From Ensifer sp. IC4062 (lineage in GTDB: Bacteria > Pseudomonadota > Alphaproteobacteria > Rhizobiales > Rhizobiaceae), in the NCBI RefSeq assembly GCF_020193575.1, contig NZ_JADYVD010000038.1, positions 18,024 through 82,023 of the forward strand: DNA of 64,000 nucleotides, read 5' to 3'. A program made the position numbers and the translations under genes. This document shows, piece by piece, positions 27,968 through 36,136 of the stretch. The notes beneath the pieces were generated by a model that saw only the letters and a program-made list of their open reading frames with translations, searched no databases and was not told the origin of the DNA. Each line of letters begins with the position of its first letter. The stretch's first letter is position 1.

Positions 27968-28691
27968 TCACCAATGCCCGGCGTGCTGGCCGCCGTCGAC
28001 GTGAAGGGTCTCGCCAGTTACGAAAGATGCGTCCTCGAGGTACAGGACTGCCTGAACGATCTCCTCGATTTCGCCCATCCGGCCAACCGGATGCAGCCCG
28101 GCCAGCATCTCATGCGTCTCCGGTGCATGGAGCGGTGTCTTGATGATACCGGGGGAGACGGCGTTCACACGGATGCCGGCGGATGCGTATTCAATCGCCA
28201 GGCCGCGGGTCGCGGAATCGATGCCACCTTTGGTGAGAGAGGCTAGAACAGCCGGTACCCCGTTAATTGGCTGGTCGACGATCGTCGTGGTGATGCTGAC
28301 GACGTGACCCTTGCTTTTCAGCTTCTTGAGCTGCGATGAATGCCTGGGTAATGAAAAAGAAGCCCGCGACGTTGACTGCAATCTTCCGTGTGAAGTCTTC
28401 GGAGGTGTAGTCGGTAAACGGCTTCGCGATGAAAATTCCGGCATTGTTGACCAATGTGTCCACACGCCCGAACCGTTCGATAGCCGTTTCGACAAGACGC
28501 TTTGCTGTCTGCGGGTCGGCAACGTCTCCGGCGACCGCGGCTACGCCGTCGTCCGCTCCGTAGACATCAGGCGTTATGTTCCGCGAGTTGGCGACGACAT
28601 TCCATCCCCGCTTACGGTATCCGGCGACGATGCCGGCTCCGATCCCCTGGGATGCGCCGGTGACGATGGCGACTTTTGTTTCAGTGCTCAT
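27968..28691 (-). pseudogene. Short-chain dehydrogenase/reductase, module copy B, broken by a frameshift
   Basis: Two overlapping frames together make one SDR closely matching the intact copy at 21939. The first (from ATG 28691) gives TGASQGIGAGIVAGY, NNAGIFIAKPF and the segment VAGFFFITQAFI; the second resumes at QLKKLKSKGHVVSITTT and runs through PGIIKTPL to GETLHVDGGQHAG, stopping at 27968. Aligning both copies puts the break near 28330-28337 and is repaired by removing one base. As written the first frame would end at 28263 with a garbled tail lacking the substrate-binding half. It may be a true pseudogene or a sequencing error; neighbours on both sides are intact. Confidence 0.8.
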
Positions 28692-28761
28692 GTTTTCTCC
28701 ATGGTGAAAGGCGCAGCCACACGTAGGGACTGCGTTTCAAAGCTGAATTGGGATGGTTTGA

Positions 28762-29646
28762 TCAGTAGACGCGGCTCAGGAAGTCGCGCATCAGGGGGAT
28801 GATTTCGTCGGCCTTGTCTTCGAACGCAAAATGGCCGCTGTCGAGCAGATGAAGTTCGGCACTCGGATTGTCCCGTAGGAAGGCTTTAGCGCCTTCGGCC
28901 GGGAAGATGCTGTCGTTTGCCCCCCAAACGAGAAGCGTCGGAGGCCTACGGTCACGGAAGAACTTCTGAAAGGCCGGGTAAAGCTCAACATTCTTCCGGT
29001 AATCGTAAAAGAGATCGAGCTGGATTTCGACGTTGCCCGGACGATCGAGGAAGTGCTGGTCGACGATCCAGTTGGACGGGTCGATCCGGCTGACATCCTT
29101 GACGCCGTCGACATACTGGAACTTGGTGATCTCGAGGGTCATAAAGGGACGCAGCGCGTCGCGGTTTTCCTTCGAATTGTCTCTCCAGAGCGCCTTAATC
29201 GGGTCCCAAAACTTCTGGAGGCCGTCCTCGTATGCGTTTCCGTTCTGCGAGACGATGCCGGCTACTCGGTCAGGATGCATCAACGCAAGACGGAATCCGG
29301 TCGGCGCGCCATAGTCCATGACGTAGAGAACGTAACGATTTACTTGCAACTGTTCGAGTAAGCCATTGACAATATTGGCGAAGGCGGCAAATCCGTAGTC
29401 GAATTCCTCGCGCGGCGGCATTGCCGAAAGGCCGAAGCCCGGAAGGTCCGGCGCGATCACATGGTACTGATCCGCCAGAGCGGGGATCAGGTTGCGGTAC
29501 ATGTGGGATGAGCTTGGAAATCCGTGCAACAGGACGACTGCGGGAGCGTCCGCCGAACCGGCTTCGCGGTAGAAAATCTCGAGACCGTCCACGGTAGTTG
29601 TGCGGTGGTGAGTAACAGGGATGGCCTTAGAAGCATTCATCAGCAT
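28762..29646 (-). CDS. Alpha/beta hydrolase, Asp-nucleophile type, module copy B
   Basis: A 294-residue hydrolase with the same active-site layout as copy [22 protein letters not shown], nucleophile Asp in VMDYGAPTG, acid in GANDSIFP and His in DSGHFAFED. The two proteins share long identical stretches, so the gene pair is a recent or conserved duplication. ATG 29646 follows GCGGAGTG; ATG 29640 is an alternative. It lies between DJ-1 (57-bp gap) and SDR (70-bp gap) in the minus-strand operon. The substrate is unknown (epoxide or halo-organic type reaction inferred from the family). Confidence 0.88.
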   Translation of the reverse strand: MLMNASKAIPVTHHRTTTVDGLEIFYREAGSADAPAVVLLHGFPSSSHMYRNLIPALADQYHVIAPDLPGFGLSAMPPREEFDYGFAAFANIVNGLLEQLQVNRYVLYVMDYGAPTGFRLALMHPDRVAGIVSQNGNAYEDGLQKFWDPIKALWRDNSKENRDALRPFMTLEITKFQYVDGVKDVSRIDPSNWIVDQHFLDRPGNVEIQLDLFYDYRKNVELYPAFQKFFRDRRPPTLLVWGANDSIFPAEGAKAFLRDNPSAELHLLDSGHFAFEDKADEIIPLMRDFLSRVY

Positions 29647-29703
29647 TTGACACTCCGCTGGGTTGGGGAGCCGACAGAGGTTTCTCGGTCGGCTCCGGGG
29701 GAA

Positions 29704-30378
29704 TTAATTGAGGAGAGCGAGGACCTGGCGCGCAGCCTCGGCAGAAGACGCGGGATTCTGGCCGGTCACGAGATGGCCGTCGGTGATCGCGAGAACCTGC
29801 CAGTCATCGACCTTCTCGTACTTCCCGCCGAGCCGCTTCAGTTCGTCCTCGACGAGGAACGGAACCACGTTGGTGAGGTGAACTGCCTCTTCCTCGGTGT
29901 TGGTGAACCCCGAGACACGCTTGCCGCTGACGAGTGGCTTGCCGCCGATTTCGACGCGGTGCAGGACGGCGGGGGCATGACATACCGCGCCAACCGGCTT
30001 GCCCTCGTTGTAGAATTCTCCGATCAGCTTGATGGAAGTCTCATCTTCGGCGAGGTCCCACATCGGCCCATGGCCGCCGGGATAGAAGATCGCGTCGAAA
30101 TCGCGCGAATTGACTTCGGAAAGAGGCGAGGTGTTGGCAAGTACACTCTGGGTGGCCGGGTCGGCTTTGAAACGCTCCGTCAGTTCGGTCTGGCCTTCCG
30201 GCGTGTCGCTCTTGGGATCGATCGGCGGCTGTCCGCCCTTAGGCGACGCCAGGGTGATCTCCGCGCCGGCGTCGAGGAAGGTGTAGTACGGAGCTGCGAA
30301 CTCCTCGAGCCAGAACCCGGTCTTCTTGCCGGTGTCGCCGAGCGTGTCGTGCGACGTGAGAACCATCAGAATTTTCAT
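29704..30378 (-). CDS. DJ-1/PfpI-family protein (Hsp31/glyoxalase III-like), module copy B
   Basis: A 224-residue DJ-1/PfpI protein. The catalytic cysteine is in GAVCHAPAVL and the preceding strand is FDAIFYPGGHGPMWDLAED, as in copy A. Start ATG 30378 begins MKILMVLTSHD after an AAAGGACAAA ribosome site; the longer frame to 30489 overlaps OsmC and is rejected. It is second in the order OsmC, DJ-1, hydrolase, SDR, tautomerase. A role against reactive aldehydes such as methylglyoxal is a family-based inference. Confidence 0.88.
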   Translation of the reverse strand: MKILMVLTSHDTLGDTGKKTGFWLEEFAAPYYTFLDAGAEITLASPKGGQPPIDPKSDTPEGQTELTERFKADPATQSVLANTSPLSEVNSRDFDAIFYPGGHGPMWDLAEDETSIKLIGEFYNEGKPVGAVCHAPAVLHRVEIGGKPLVSGKRVSGFTNTEEEAVHLTNVVPFLVEDELKRLGGKYEKVDDWQVLAITDGHLVTGQNPASSAEAARQVLALLN

Positions 30379-30431
30379 AGCTTTGTCCTTTGATTGGTTG
30401 TTGTTTGGAAGACCCAGCGAAGCGCACAGCG

Positions 30432-30860
30432 TCAGCCGGCGGTGACTTCGAGGACGACGTCCGTGTTCAAAACCTTTGAAACCGGGCATCCGGCCTTTGC
30501 CTCGTTGGCGATCGCCGTCAGCCCATCTATATCGAGACCGGCGACTTCCCCTTTCAGCTTGAGGCGGCTGGAAGTGATGGCGAACCCGTCACCCACGCTC
30601 TCGAGCGAGACGCGAGCTTCGGTCTCCAGCTTCAGGACGGTGTGGTTGGCCTTTGCCAGCATCATCGCAAGGGCCATCGTGAAGCAGCTCGCGTGGGCCG
30701 CAGCGATCAGCTCCTCGGGATTGGTGCCCTGAACTCCTTCGAAACGGCTGCCGAACCCGTATGGGTATCGGTCGAGCGCACCGCTGTCGGTCGATACGGC
30801 TCCCAGCCCGTCCTTCATACCGCCTGTCCAGGTTACGGACGCGGACCGAACTATACGCAC
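30432..30860 (-). CDS. OsmC-family organic hydroperoxide/stress protein
   Basis: A 142-residue OsmC/Ohr-family protein. The two redox cysteines are in AAAHASCFTMALA (near residue 60) and AKAGCPVSKVL (near 124), and GTNPEELIAAAHA is typical of OsmC. These thiol peroxidases reduce organic hydroperoxides. The start is GTG at 30860 behind AAAGGAG. It heads the minus-strand module copy B and is divergent from the alcohol dehydrogenase operon, with a 20-bp-period repeat in the gap. Confidence 0.9.
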   Translation of the reverse strand: MRIVRSASVTWTGGMKDGLGAVSTDSGALDRYPYGFGSRFEGVQGTNPEELIAAAHASCFTMALAMMLAKANHTVLKLETEARVSLESVGDGFAITSSRLKLKGEVAGLDIDGLTAIANEAKAGCPVSKVLNTDVVLEVTAG

Positions 30861-30933
30861 TGTCGTCTCCTTTATTTGCAGCGTCGCAGGAATTGGACGC
30901 GTGCTGATGGTGCGACAGCCATCGCGGCCGTTA

Positions 30934-30959
30934 TTGAACGGACCGCCCATCTCTTGAAG
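30934..30959 (+). promoter_or_regulatory. 20-bp-period direct repeat (TTGAAC / TTGAAG), candidate operator
   Basis: TTGAAC at 30934-30939 and TTGAAG at 30954-30959, exactly 20 bp apart, lie in the divergent gap between osmC-like and alcohol dehydrogenase genes. The spacer ends CCGCCCATCTC, close to the spacers at 26645 and 46199. A single extra half-site in the opposite direction (TTGAAC, minus strand) is at 30983-30988. Confidence 0.45.
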
Positions 30960-31081
30960 CCGAACATGCCTGGAAACCGACCGTTCAACGGAACGCCGGT
31001 TCGTCCAATACACCGCCGGCCCGCAGTCAGATCGTCGCGAGTGAGCCGAAGCTCGGCCGGAGAGATGTTTAGGAGTTCATT

Positions 31082-32188
31082 ATGAAGACCGTGGCAGCTG
31101 TCGCCCGTACTGAAAAGGCACCGTTTTCACTTGAAGAAGTCGTCCTCCCGGAACCGGAAGGGACCGATGTCCTTGTCCGCATTGTGGGGGTCGGCATCTG
31201 CCACACGGACCTCGCCAGCCGGGATGGCACCCTCGGCGCACCGTTCCCGTCTATCTTCGGTCATGAGGGAGCAGGCGTTGTCGAGAGGGTGGGACCATTG
31301 GTCACCAAGCTGAAGCCAGGTGATCACGTAGTCCTCGCTCCCGCTTCGGACGGCACCTGCCGTCATTGCCAGACAGGCAACCCGATGTACTGTGAACACT
31401 TCACCGAACTTAATTTCCAGACGGAGCCGCGCGCAGAAGGCGCGTCGCTCGCAGACGGCAAGTCCGCGGCCTTGCGCTACTTCGGGCAGTCTTCGTTCGG
31501 GCATCACGCCCTGGCCTCCGAGCGCAATGCGGTCAAGGTCCCCACCGAAATTCCGCTGCATATTCTCGGTCCGCTCGGCTGCGGAATCCAGACCGGGGCG
31601 GGGACGGTCATGAACGGTTTACGCCCGGAGGCTGGCCAGAGCATAGTCATTCTCGGCACGGGTGCGGTCGGTCTCGCCGCGATTATCGGCGCGGCTGTAT
31701 GCGGGTGCGGCGATATTATCGCCGTCGACCGCGTAGATAGCCGCTTGAAGGTGGCGCGCGAGCTGGGCGCGACGCATACGATAAACACGTCCAAGGTAAC
31801 GGACCTCGGGACAGCGATCATGGAAATCGTGCCTCACGGTGTCGATTTCATCGTCGATTGCGCAGGCGCTGCCGGGTTGCTGGCAGCCGCAATCCTCGGG
31901 CTTGGTAAGCTTGGCACCGTTGCGCTGGTCGCAGTTCCGCCTACAACCGATCGCAAGCTTGAACTCGCGTGGTTCCCGACGCTTCTTCAGGGGCAGTCGG
32001 TACGCGGTTTCGTGGAGGGCAATTCCGTCCCCGACATCTTTATTCCGCGCATGATCGAGCTCTACGTCCAGGGACGATTCCCATTCGACAAGATCATCAA
32101 GACCTATCCATTTGACCAGATCAACAAGGCGGTGGAGGATCAGCTGTCGGGCGCGACGATCAAGGCAGTCCTCAAGGTAGGGGTCTAG
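31082..32188 (+). CDS. Zinc-type alcohol dehydrogenase (aryl/allyl alcohol type)
   Basis: A 368-residue medium-chain dehydrogenase that oxidises an alcohol to an aldehyde with NAD(P). Catalytic zinc ligands are Cys40 (GICHTD), His61-Glu62 (FGHEGAG) and a later Cys in LGCGIQTGAG; the Rossmann motif is LGTGAVGLAAI. In the structural-zinc lobe, Cys93, Cys96 and Cys104 are present, but the first ligand position is Asp90 (ASDGTCRHC), an unusual change. The sequence is nearest benzyl/geraniol-type dehydrogenases. It starts 3 bp after an AGGAGTTCATT ribosome region and is followed after 2 bp by the Ldi-like gene, so an alcohol-dehydrogenase/Ldi pathway is likely. Confidence 0.9.
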   Translation: MKTVAAVARTEKAPFSLEEVVLPEPEGTDVLVRIVGVGICHTDLASRDGTLGAPFPSIFGHEGAGVVERVGPLVTKLKPGDHVVLAPASDGTCRHCQTGNPMYCEHFTELNFQTEPRAEGASLADGKSAALRYFGQSSFGHHALASERNAVKVPTEIPLHILGPLGCGIQTGAGTVMNGLRPEAGQSIVILGTGAVGLAAIIGAAVCGCGDIIAVDRVDSRLKVARELGATHTINTSKVTDLGTAIMEIVPHGVDFIVDCAGAAGLLAAAILGLGKLGTVALVAVPPTTDRKLELAWFPTLLQGQSVRGFVEGNSVPDIFIPRMIELYVQGRFPFDKIIKTYPFDQINKAVEDQLSGATIKAVLKVGV

Positions 32189-32190
32189 CG

Positions 32191-33729
32191 ATGACAGCAT
32201 GGGAGACTAAGGCCCTCGATTCCCTCCAGATCGGCCATATCAGACACTACGACAATCTATCCCGCCAGCTCCCGAACGACTGGTCGCTGATGAAGGGAAG
32301 GGGGATCGGGCAGGACGATTTCGGCGGGTACCGCTTCCAGCTGGCGTACATGGCCTATGCTTTGGCCCTGGCGCACCGCCATAGACTGCCAGCAGCTCCG
32401 GCGGTCTTCCAGCCGATCATGAAGCGTCTGATCGACAAGCTGTTGCTTCCGGAAGTCTGGATGTACTGGCACAACGTCAGCCGGGGCGGCAGTGTCTTCA
32501 ACGCCCACCTTGCCCAGAACTACAAGGAAGAATGGAACCCGGTCGGCCGCGACAACATCATGTACAGCGCCTATGTCCAGTCGCTGACGCTCCTCTACCA
32601 CTACCTTTTTGACGATCCCGTTTATGAACAGGAAGGCTCCATCACCTTCCGGTTCTGGTCGTATTTCTGGGGTGGGGAAGCCAAGGAATTCAAGTACGAC
32701 CAAAAATCGCTGAATGATCACCTCTACTGGATGATGGTGAAGAGCGGTTATATAGGCGTCGCCTGCGAACCCAATTGCGTATTCCAGATATGCAATCAGC
32801 CTGCGATCCTCGGTTTCCGCATGCACGATCTGGTCTACGGCGGCTCGATCGCGGAGGAGGTAACCCGCGAATATGAAGCCGCCTGGAAGGAATTCGGGAG
32901 GGTCGGAGAGAACGGCCACTACCACATCATGTTGGCGGAGGACACGCGGGTCCCCCGGGCAAATGCGGCCGCCTATCCGTGGGTCGATGCCTGGCTCGGC
33001 ACTCTAATGAACATGTGGAACCGCGAGTTCGTCAGGGAGAATTATCCACGGCAGGTGAGGGACTACCTCATCGGGTCAGCGGACGGTCTCTTGTCCGTAC
33101 GTTCCACACCCCGCCCTTCCATCAAGGGCGAAACGGTCGTGAATGACGACTGCGATTTCGGCTGGGTCGCGGCATGGGCTTCAGAGATGGGCGATGAAGA
33201 AACCCTTTCGGGCCTTCTCAGGTATGCGGATCGCTACCTCTCACCGAACTGGCGTGACGGGGGCCTGTATTACCCCCGGAACGACGTGGAAGGCGATGAG
33301 TTCGGAAACCGTCTCCTGGTTGAACCGCAAACCGGGAACGTTTTGCTGGGATATTCCCGCCTGAACGTGGCCGACGGTCTCTGGAAGCTCTACAACGAGC
33401 CATGGACTAAAGAGCGCTTCAAGCAACCCGCATTGAGGGAGGCAGCTGACGATATCGACGTCAGCGTGGCTTTCTACGATGCTGCGGACCGCACGCTGCA
33501 CCTGGCGATGGGACGCAGCCGCGATCGCAAAGGCACCGGCAGGGTCGGTCTCGGTCCCGTTCCTTCCGAGGCACGTTGGGCACTGGGATGCGACGGCGTC
33601 GAAGTGGCCTTAGGGCGGGGCGAGGAAATCCTCTCCAGCGCCTTCGACACGCTGTCGGCGTCTGACGGGATGATCCGCTTCGATTGCACCGGCGGCCCGA
33701 GCCGCAGTTTCAGGCTCGCTCTACTGTAG
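32191..33729 (+). CDS. Linalool dehydratase/isomerase (Ldi)-family protein
   Basis: A 512-residue protein that I recognise as Ldi-like from the tyrosine-rich N-terminal part (QDDFGGYRFQLAYMAYALAL, residues 41-60), GRDNIMYSAYV (119-129) and the cysteine segment ACEPNCVFQICNQP (191-204), which corresponds to the active-site cysteine region of linalool dehydratase/isomerase, an alpha-alpha barrel. The model enzyme interconverts linalool, geraniol and myrcene. There is no signal peptide, whereas the model Ldi is exported, so this one should be cytoplasmic. It sits 2 bp after an alcohol dehydrogenase, which suits metabolism of an allylic alcohol. The substrate is not shown by sequence. Confidence 0.72.
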   Translation: MTAWETKALDSLQIGHIRHYDNLSRQLPNDWSLMKGRGIGQDDFGGYRFQLAYMAYALALAHRHRLPAAPAVFQPIMKRLIDKLLLPEVWMYWHNVSRGGSVFNAHLAQNYKEEWNPVGRDNIMYSAYVQSLTLLYHYLFDDPVYEQEGSITFRFWSYFWGGEAKEFKYDQKSLNDHLYWMMVKSGYIGVACEPNCVFQICNQPAILGFRMHDLVYGGSIAEEVTREYEAAWKEFGRVGENGHYHIMLAEDTRVPRANAAAYPWVDAWLGTLMNMWNREFVRENYPRQVRDYLIGSADGLLSVRSTPRPSIKGETVVNDDCDFGWVAAWASEMGDEETLSGLLRYADRYLSPNWRDGGLYYPRNDVEGDEFGNRLLVEPQTGNVLLGYSRLNVADGLWKLYNEPWTKERFKQPALREAADDIDVSVAFYDAADRTLHLAMGRSRDRKGTGRVGLGPVPSEARWALGCDGVEVALGRGEEILSSAFDTLSASDGMIRFDCTGGPSRSFRLALL

Positions 33730-33738
33730 GAACCGCAC

Positions 33739-34242
33739 ATGCTGACCGATTTGCCGATCACATTTGCTTTGACAGATCATTTCGGGACACAAGTCGATCA
33801 GTCGAGCTATGCAGGCAGATGGATGCTGGTGTTCTTCGGCTTCACAAACTGCAGAGCGGTTTGCCCGAGAAATCTCGGCAAGCTAAGCGAGGCACTCGCT
33901 CTTGTCCCGGACCTCGCAGACGACATTCAGCCGCTTTACTTCACTGTCGATCCCGCGAGAGACACGCCGGCGGTGATGCGAGCGTTTCTCGAGGAGCGTT
34001 TCCCGCGGTTCACGGGTCTGACGGGGAACGAGGCGGAGATCGGCCGCGCCAAGGATAGCTTTGGCGTCTTCGCGCGGCGGGTCGAGGAGGGAGAGGGGCA
34101 GTACCAGATGCCTCATACTGCCCTCACGTACCTTTTGGACCGCCGCGGTCGATACCGAAGTCACTGGCCTTCCGTTCTCGAAGTCGAAGAAATCGGCGAA
34201 CGAATCCGACAGACCCTCGAAGCCCGGCTGGACGAGGACTAG
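33739..34242 (+). CDS. SCO1/SenC-family thiol/copper protein without membrane anchor
   Basis: A 167-residue thioredoxin-fold protein of the SCO1/SenC/PrrC family. The copper/redox motif is NCRAVCP (Cys38, Cys42) and the third ligand is His126 in QMPHTALTYLLD. Typical SCO proteins are anchored in the inner membrane and serve cytochrome oxidase assembly; here there is no signal or membrane segment, so it is predicted cytoplasmic. It lies 9 bp after the Ldi-like gene, third in that operon, so it may serve as a thiol reductase or peroxide-active partner instead. It overlaps the convergent AraC gene by 4 bases. Confidence 0.8.
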   Translation: MLTDLPITFALTDHFGTQVDQSSYAGRWMLVFFGFTNCRAVCPRNLGKLSEALALVPDLADDIQPLYFTVDPARDTPAVMRAFLEERFPRFTGLTGNEAEIGRAKDSFGVFARRVEEGEGQYQMPHTALTYLLDRRGRYRSHWPSVLEVEEIGERIRQTLEARLDED

Positions 34243-35150
34243 ACGAGCTGCGCGCCAGCGGCACCCCTGCGGACCGCGCCCGGTGTGTTTCCCGTCAACG
34301 CAACGAAAAGGCGCGTCATGTGCGCCTGGTCGGAGAATCCACAGGCATACGCGATTTCCGAGATGCTTAGGTTCGTATCCCGCAACATGGAGGTGGCCTT
34401 CTTCACTTTGTACTCGCGCAACCAGCGATGAGGAGGAAGGCCAGTACTTCTCTTGAACGCCCGGAGGAAGCGCTCGACCGGAAGCTCGCATGACGCTGCA
34501 AGCGCCTGGATGCTCACTCCGTCTTCAACAGACGAAGCAAGCAGTTCAGTCGCGCGGCGAAGCTGCCAGTCCGCCAATGTCCCGGCTTGCGGAAGAGGTC
34601 GATCGAGCCCGCCGTAAGTTCGCGCGAGATGCAGGTAGGCCGCGATCGCGACGTGGTCGAAGAAGAGAGAGCCGTCATGAATGGGCTTCCCGAACAAGGG
34701 AGCGAGAACCTTCGCAAAGGTGTGCATTGCCGGATCGGAGACAGTGGGTAGGTATCGCAAGTCGCTTACCTTGGGCGTGTCGTTTGACTGTGCGAGTTCC
34801 GAAATGATTATCTCCGGGATGTAGAATTTGACGCAGTCGTAGAACGTCGGCAGATGCAACTGCGGCTCGTCCTGCAAATTCATGATGCTCATCGTGCCTG
34901 CCTCGCAGCTGCCCTTCCAGGCCAGCTTGCCAGCGCGGAAGGACTCAAACTTGGCAATCGCCTGGAGCCTTACCGTTACGATGTAGGCTTTCTCTACCGG
35001 AATGTAGTCGGTGAGGCCGGAACCGCGGCTACCAGTCGTCACACGGGTCGCCGCCAGCTGTTCGGATTTCAGCGTCGAAGTTCGCATGAAAGGCGCATCG
35101 TCGATGTTGAAGCGCCGGGCGAGTTCTACTCCATAGGCTCCGTTCTGCAT
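34239..35150 (-). CDS. AraC-family transcriptional regulator
   Basis: A 303-residue AraC/XylS-type regulator with an N-terminal sensing region (VEKAYIVTVRLQAI, LHLPTFYDCVKFYIPE, matching the AraC at 7450 in layout) and a double HTH (IQALAASCELPVERFLRAFKR, ISEIAYACGFSDQAHMTRLF). It is convergent with the ADH-Ldi-SCO operon and divergent from the small-protein/LysE unit, with a 20-bp-period direct repeat in the latter gap, so it may control either side. Confidence 0.9.
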   Translation of the reverse strand: MQNGAYGVELARRFNIDDAPFMRTSTLKSEQLAATRVTTGSRGSGLTDYIPVEKAYIVTVRLQAIAKFESFRAGKLAWKGSCEAGTMSIMNLQDEPQLHLPTFYDCVKFYIPEIIISELAQSNDTPKVSDLRYLPTVSDPAMHTFAKVLAPLFGKPIHDGSLFFDHVAIAAYLHLARTYGGLDRPLPQAGTLADWQLRRATELLASSVEDGVSIQALAASCELPVERFLRAFKRSTGLPPHRWLREYKVKKATSMLRDTNLSISEIAYACGFSDQAHMTRLFVALTGNTPGAVRRGAAGAQLV

Positions 35151-35247
35151 GTTCAGCCTCCTTTTGCCCGCTTATTTGCGGGCTAAGGCGGCTTGGTGTC
35201 CATTATACCGGGGTACATCGTTGACGCGACGGGCGATTGTGAAAGCC

Positions 35248-35273
35248 ATTCAATCAAGGCCCGGTACGTTCAA
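35248..35273 (-). promoter_or_regulatory. 20-bp-period direct repeat (minus strand TTGAAC / TTGAAT), candidate operator
   Basis: On the minus strand TTGAAC (35273-35268) and TTGAAT (35253-35248) are 20 bp apart. The first is followed by GTACCGGG, very like the GTACGGG after the site at 36646. It lies in the divergent gap between the AraC gene and the small gene at 35331. Confidence 0.42.
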
Positions 35274-35330
35274 GACACTCCGGCGGATCGACATATCATC
35301 GTCGCAATTTATCAGTGTCTGGAGATCGTC

Positions 35331-35504
35331 ATGTCACGCCAACAGCAAGATTCCACTGCTGCATCATCCAATGAAGCCTGCGAAGGGGAAGTGGTCCAAA
35401 ACACCCCGGTCGACGAGGCGGAGCGCCTGCTTGACGAGGCGCTGGATGAAACGTTCCCGGCGAGCGATCCCATTTCCTCGTTGCGCTTCACCCCTGGCAA
35501 CTGA
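35331..35504 (+). CDS. Small acidic protein, rhizobial type
   Basis: A 57-residue hydrophilic, acidic protein. The C-terminal LDEALDETFPASDPIS matches a motif I know from short uncharacterised proteins of Rhizobiales (LDEALxETFPASDPxS). Start ATG 35331 was preferred to the longer frame from 35193 because the extra part looks non-coding and carries the operator-like repeat. It is followed after 2 bp by the LysE-type exporter and probably co-transcribed. No function is known. Confidence 0.6.
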   Translation: MSRQQQDSTAASSNEACEGEVVQNTPVDEAERLLDEALDETFPASDPISSLRFTPGN

Positions 35505-35506
35505 CC

Positions 35507-36136
35507 ATGGCCAGTGCCGCGAACTACTTTTCCATCTGGTCGGCTCTTCTCGCAGCCGCCATCAGTCCCGGCCCAAGTTTTCTAACGGTCAGTCGTATTG
35601 CTGTAGCACGGTCCCGTTTGGACGGATTAGCCGCCGCCGCGGGGATGGGACTGGGAGGCCTCCTCTTTGCGATGCTGGCTCTGGCGGGCCTCACGTCGCT
35701 GCTAACGCAATTTCGATGGCTGGACGTCGCGCTGAAGGTGCTCGGCGGCGGATACCTCATCTACATAGGTGTCCAATCCTGGAGGCACGCAAGCTTGCCT
35801 CTTACGATGGCGTTGCAGCTCCCGGGAGAGAGCTGTGTCTGGCGGAGTTTTCGGTCCGCGTTTCTGGTTCAGGTGAGCAATCCCAAGACCATCGTTGTCT
35901 ATGCGAGTATCTTTGCCAGCCTTCTTCCCGCTACGGTTCCGCTTAGCTTCGTTGCGACCCTCCCGCTAGGCGTCTTCATCGTCGAGACAGGATGGTATTC
36001 CGTGGTGGCATTGGGCTTCTCGTCGGAGCGGCCGCGCAGCATATATGCCTTGGGCAAAACTTTGATCGACAGGTCCGTCGGCGTACTGATGGCTGGTTTG
36101 GGTGTGCGGCTGATTGGGCTGGCGCATTTTCGCTGA
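35507..36136 (+). CDS. LysE/RhtB-family exporter
   Basis: A 209-residue inner-membrane protein with about six hydrophobic segments. The N-terminal SALLAAAISPGPSFLTVSR matches the LysE/RhtB signature (A-x-x-P-G-P), and LLTQFRWLDVALKVLGGGYLIYIGVQSW and a NPKT motif (VQVSNPKTIVVYASIF) are typical. Family members export amino acids or related small molecules by proton antiport; the substrate is unknown. It follows the small acidic gene by 2 bp. Confidence 0.88.
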   Translation: MASAANYFSIWSALLAAAISPGPSFLTVSRIAVARSRLDGLAAAAGMGLGGLLFAMLALAGLTSLLTQFRWLDVALKVLGGGYLIYIGVQSWRHASLPLTMALQLPGESCVWRSFRSAFLVQVSNPKTIVVYASIFASLLPATVPLSFVATLPLGVFIVETGWYSVVALGFSSERPRSIYALGKTLIDRSVGVLMAGLGVRLIGLAHFR

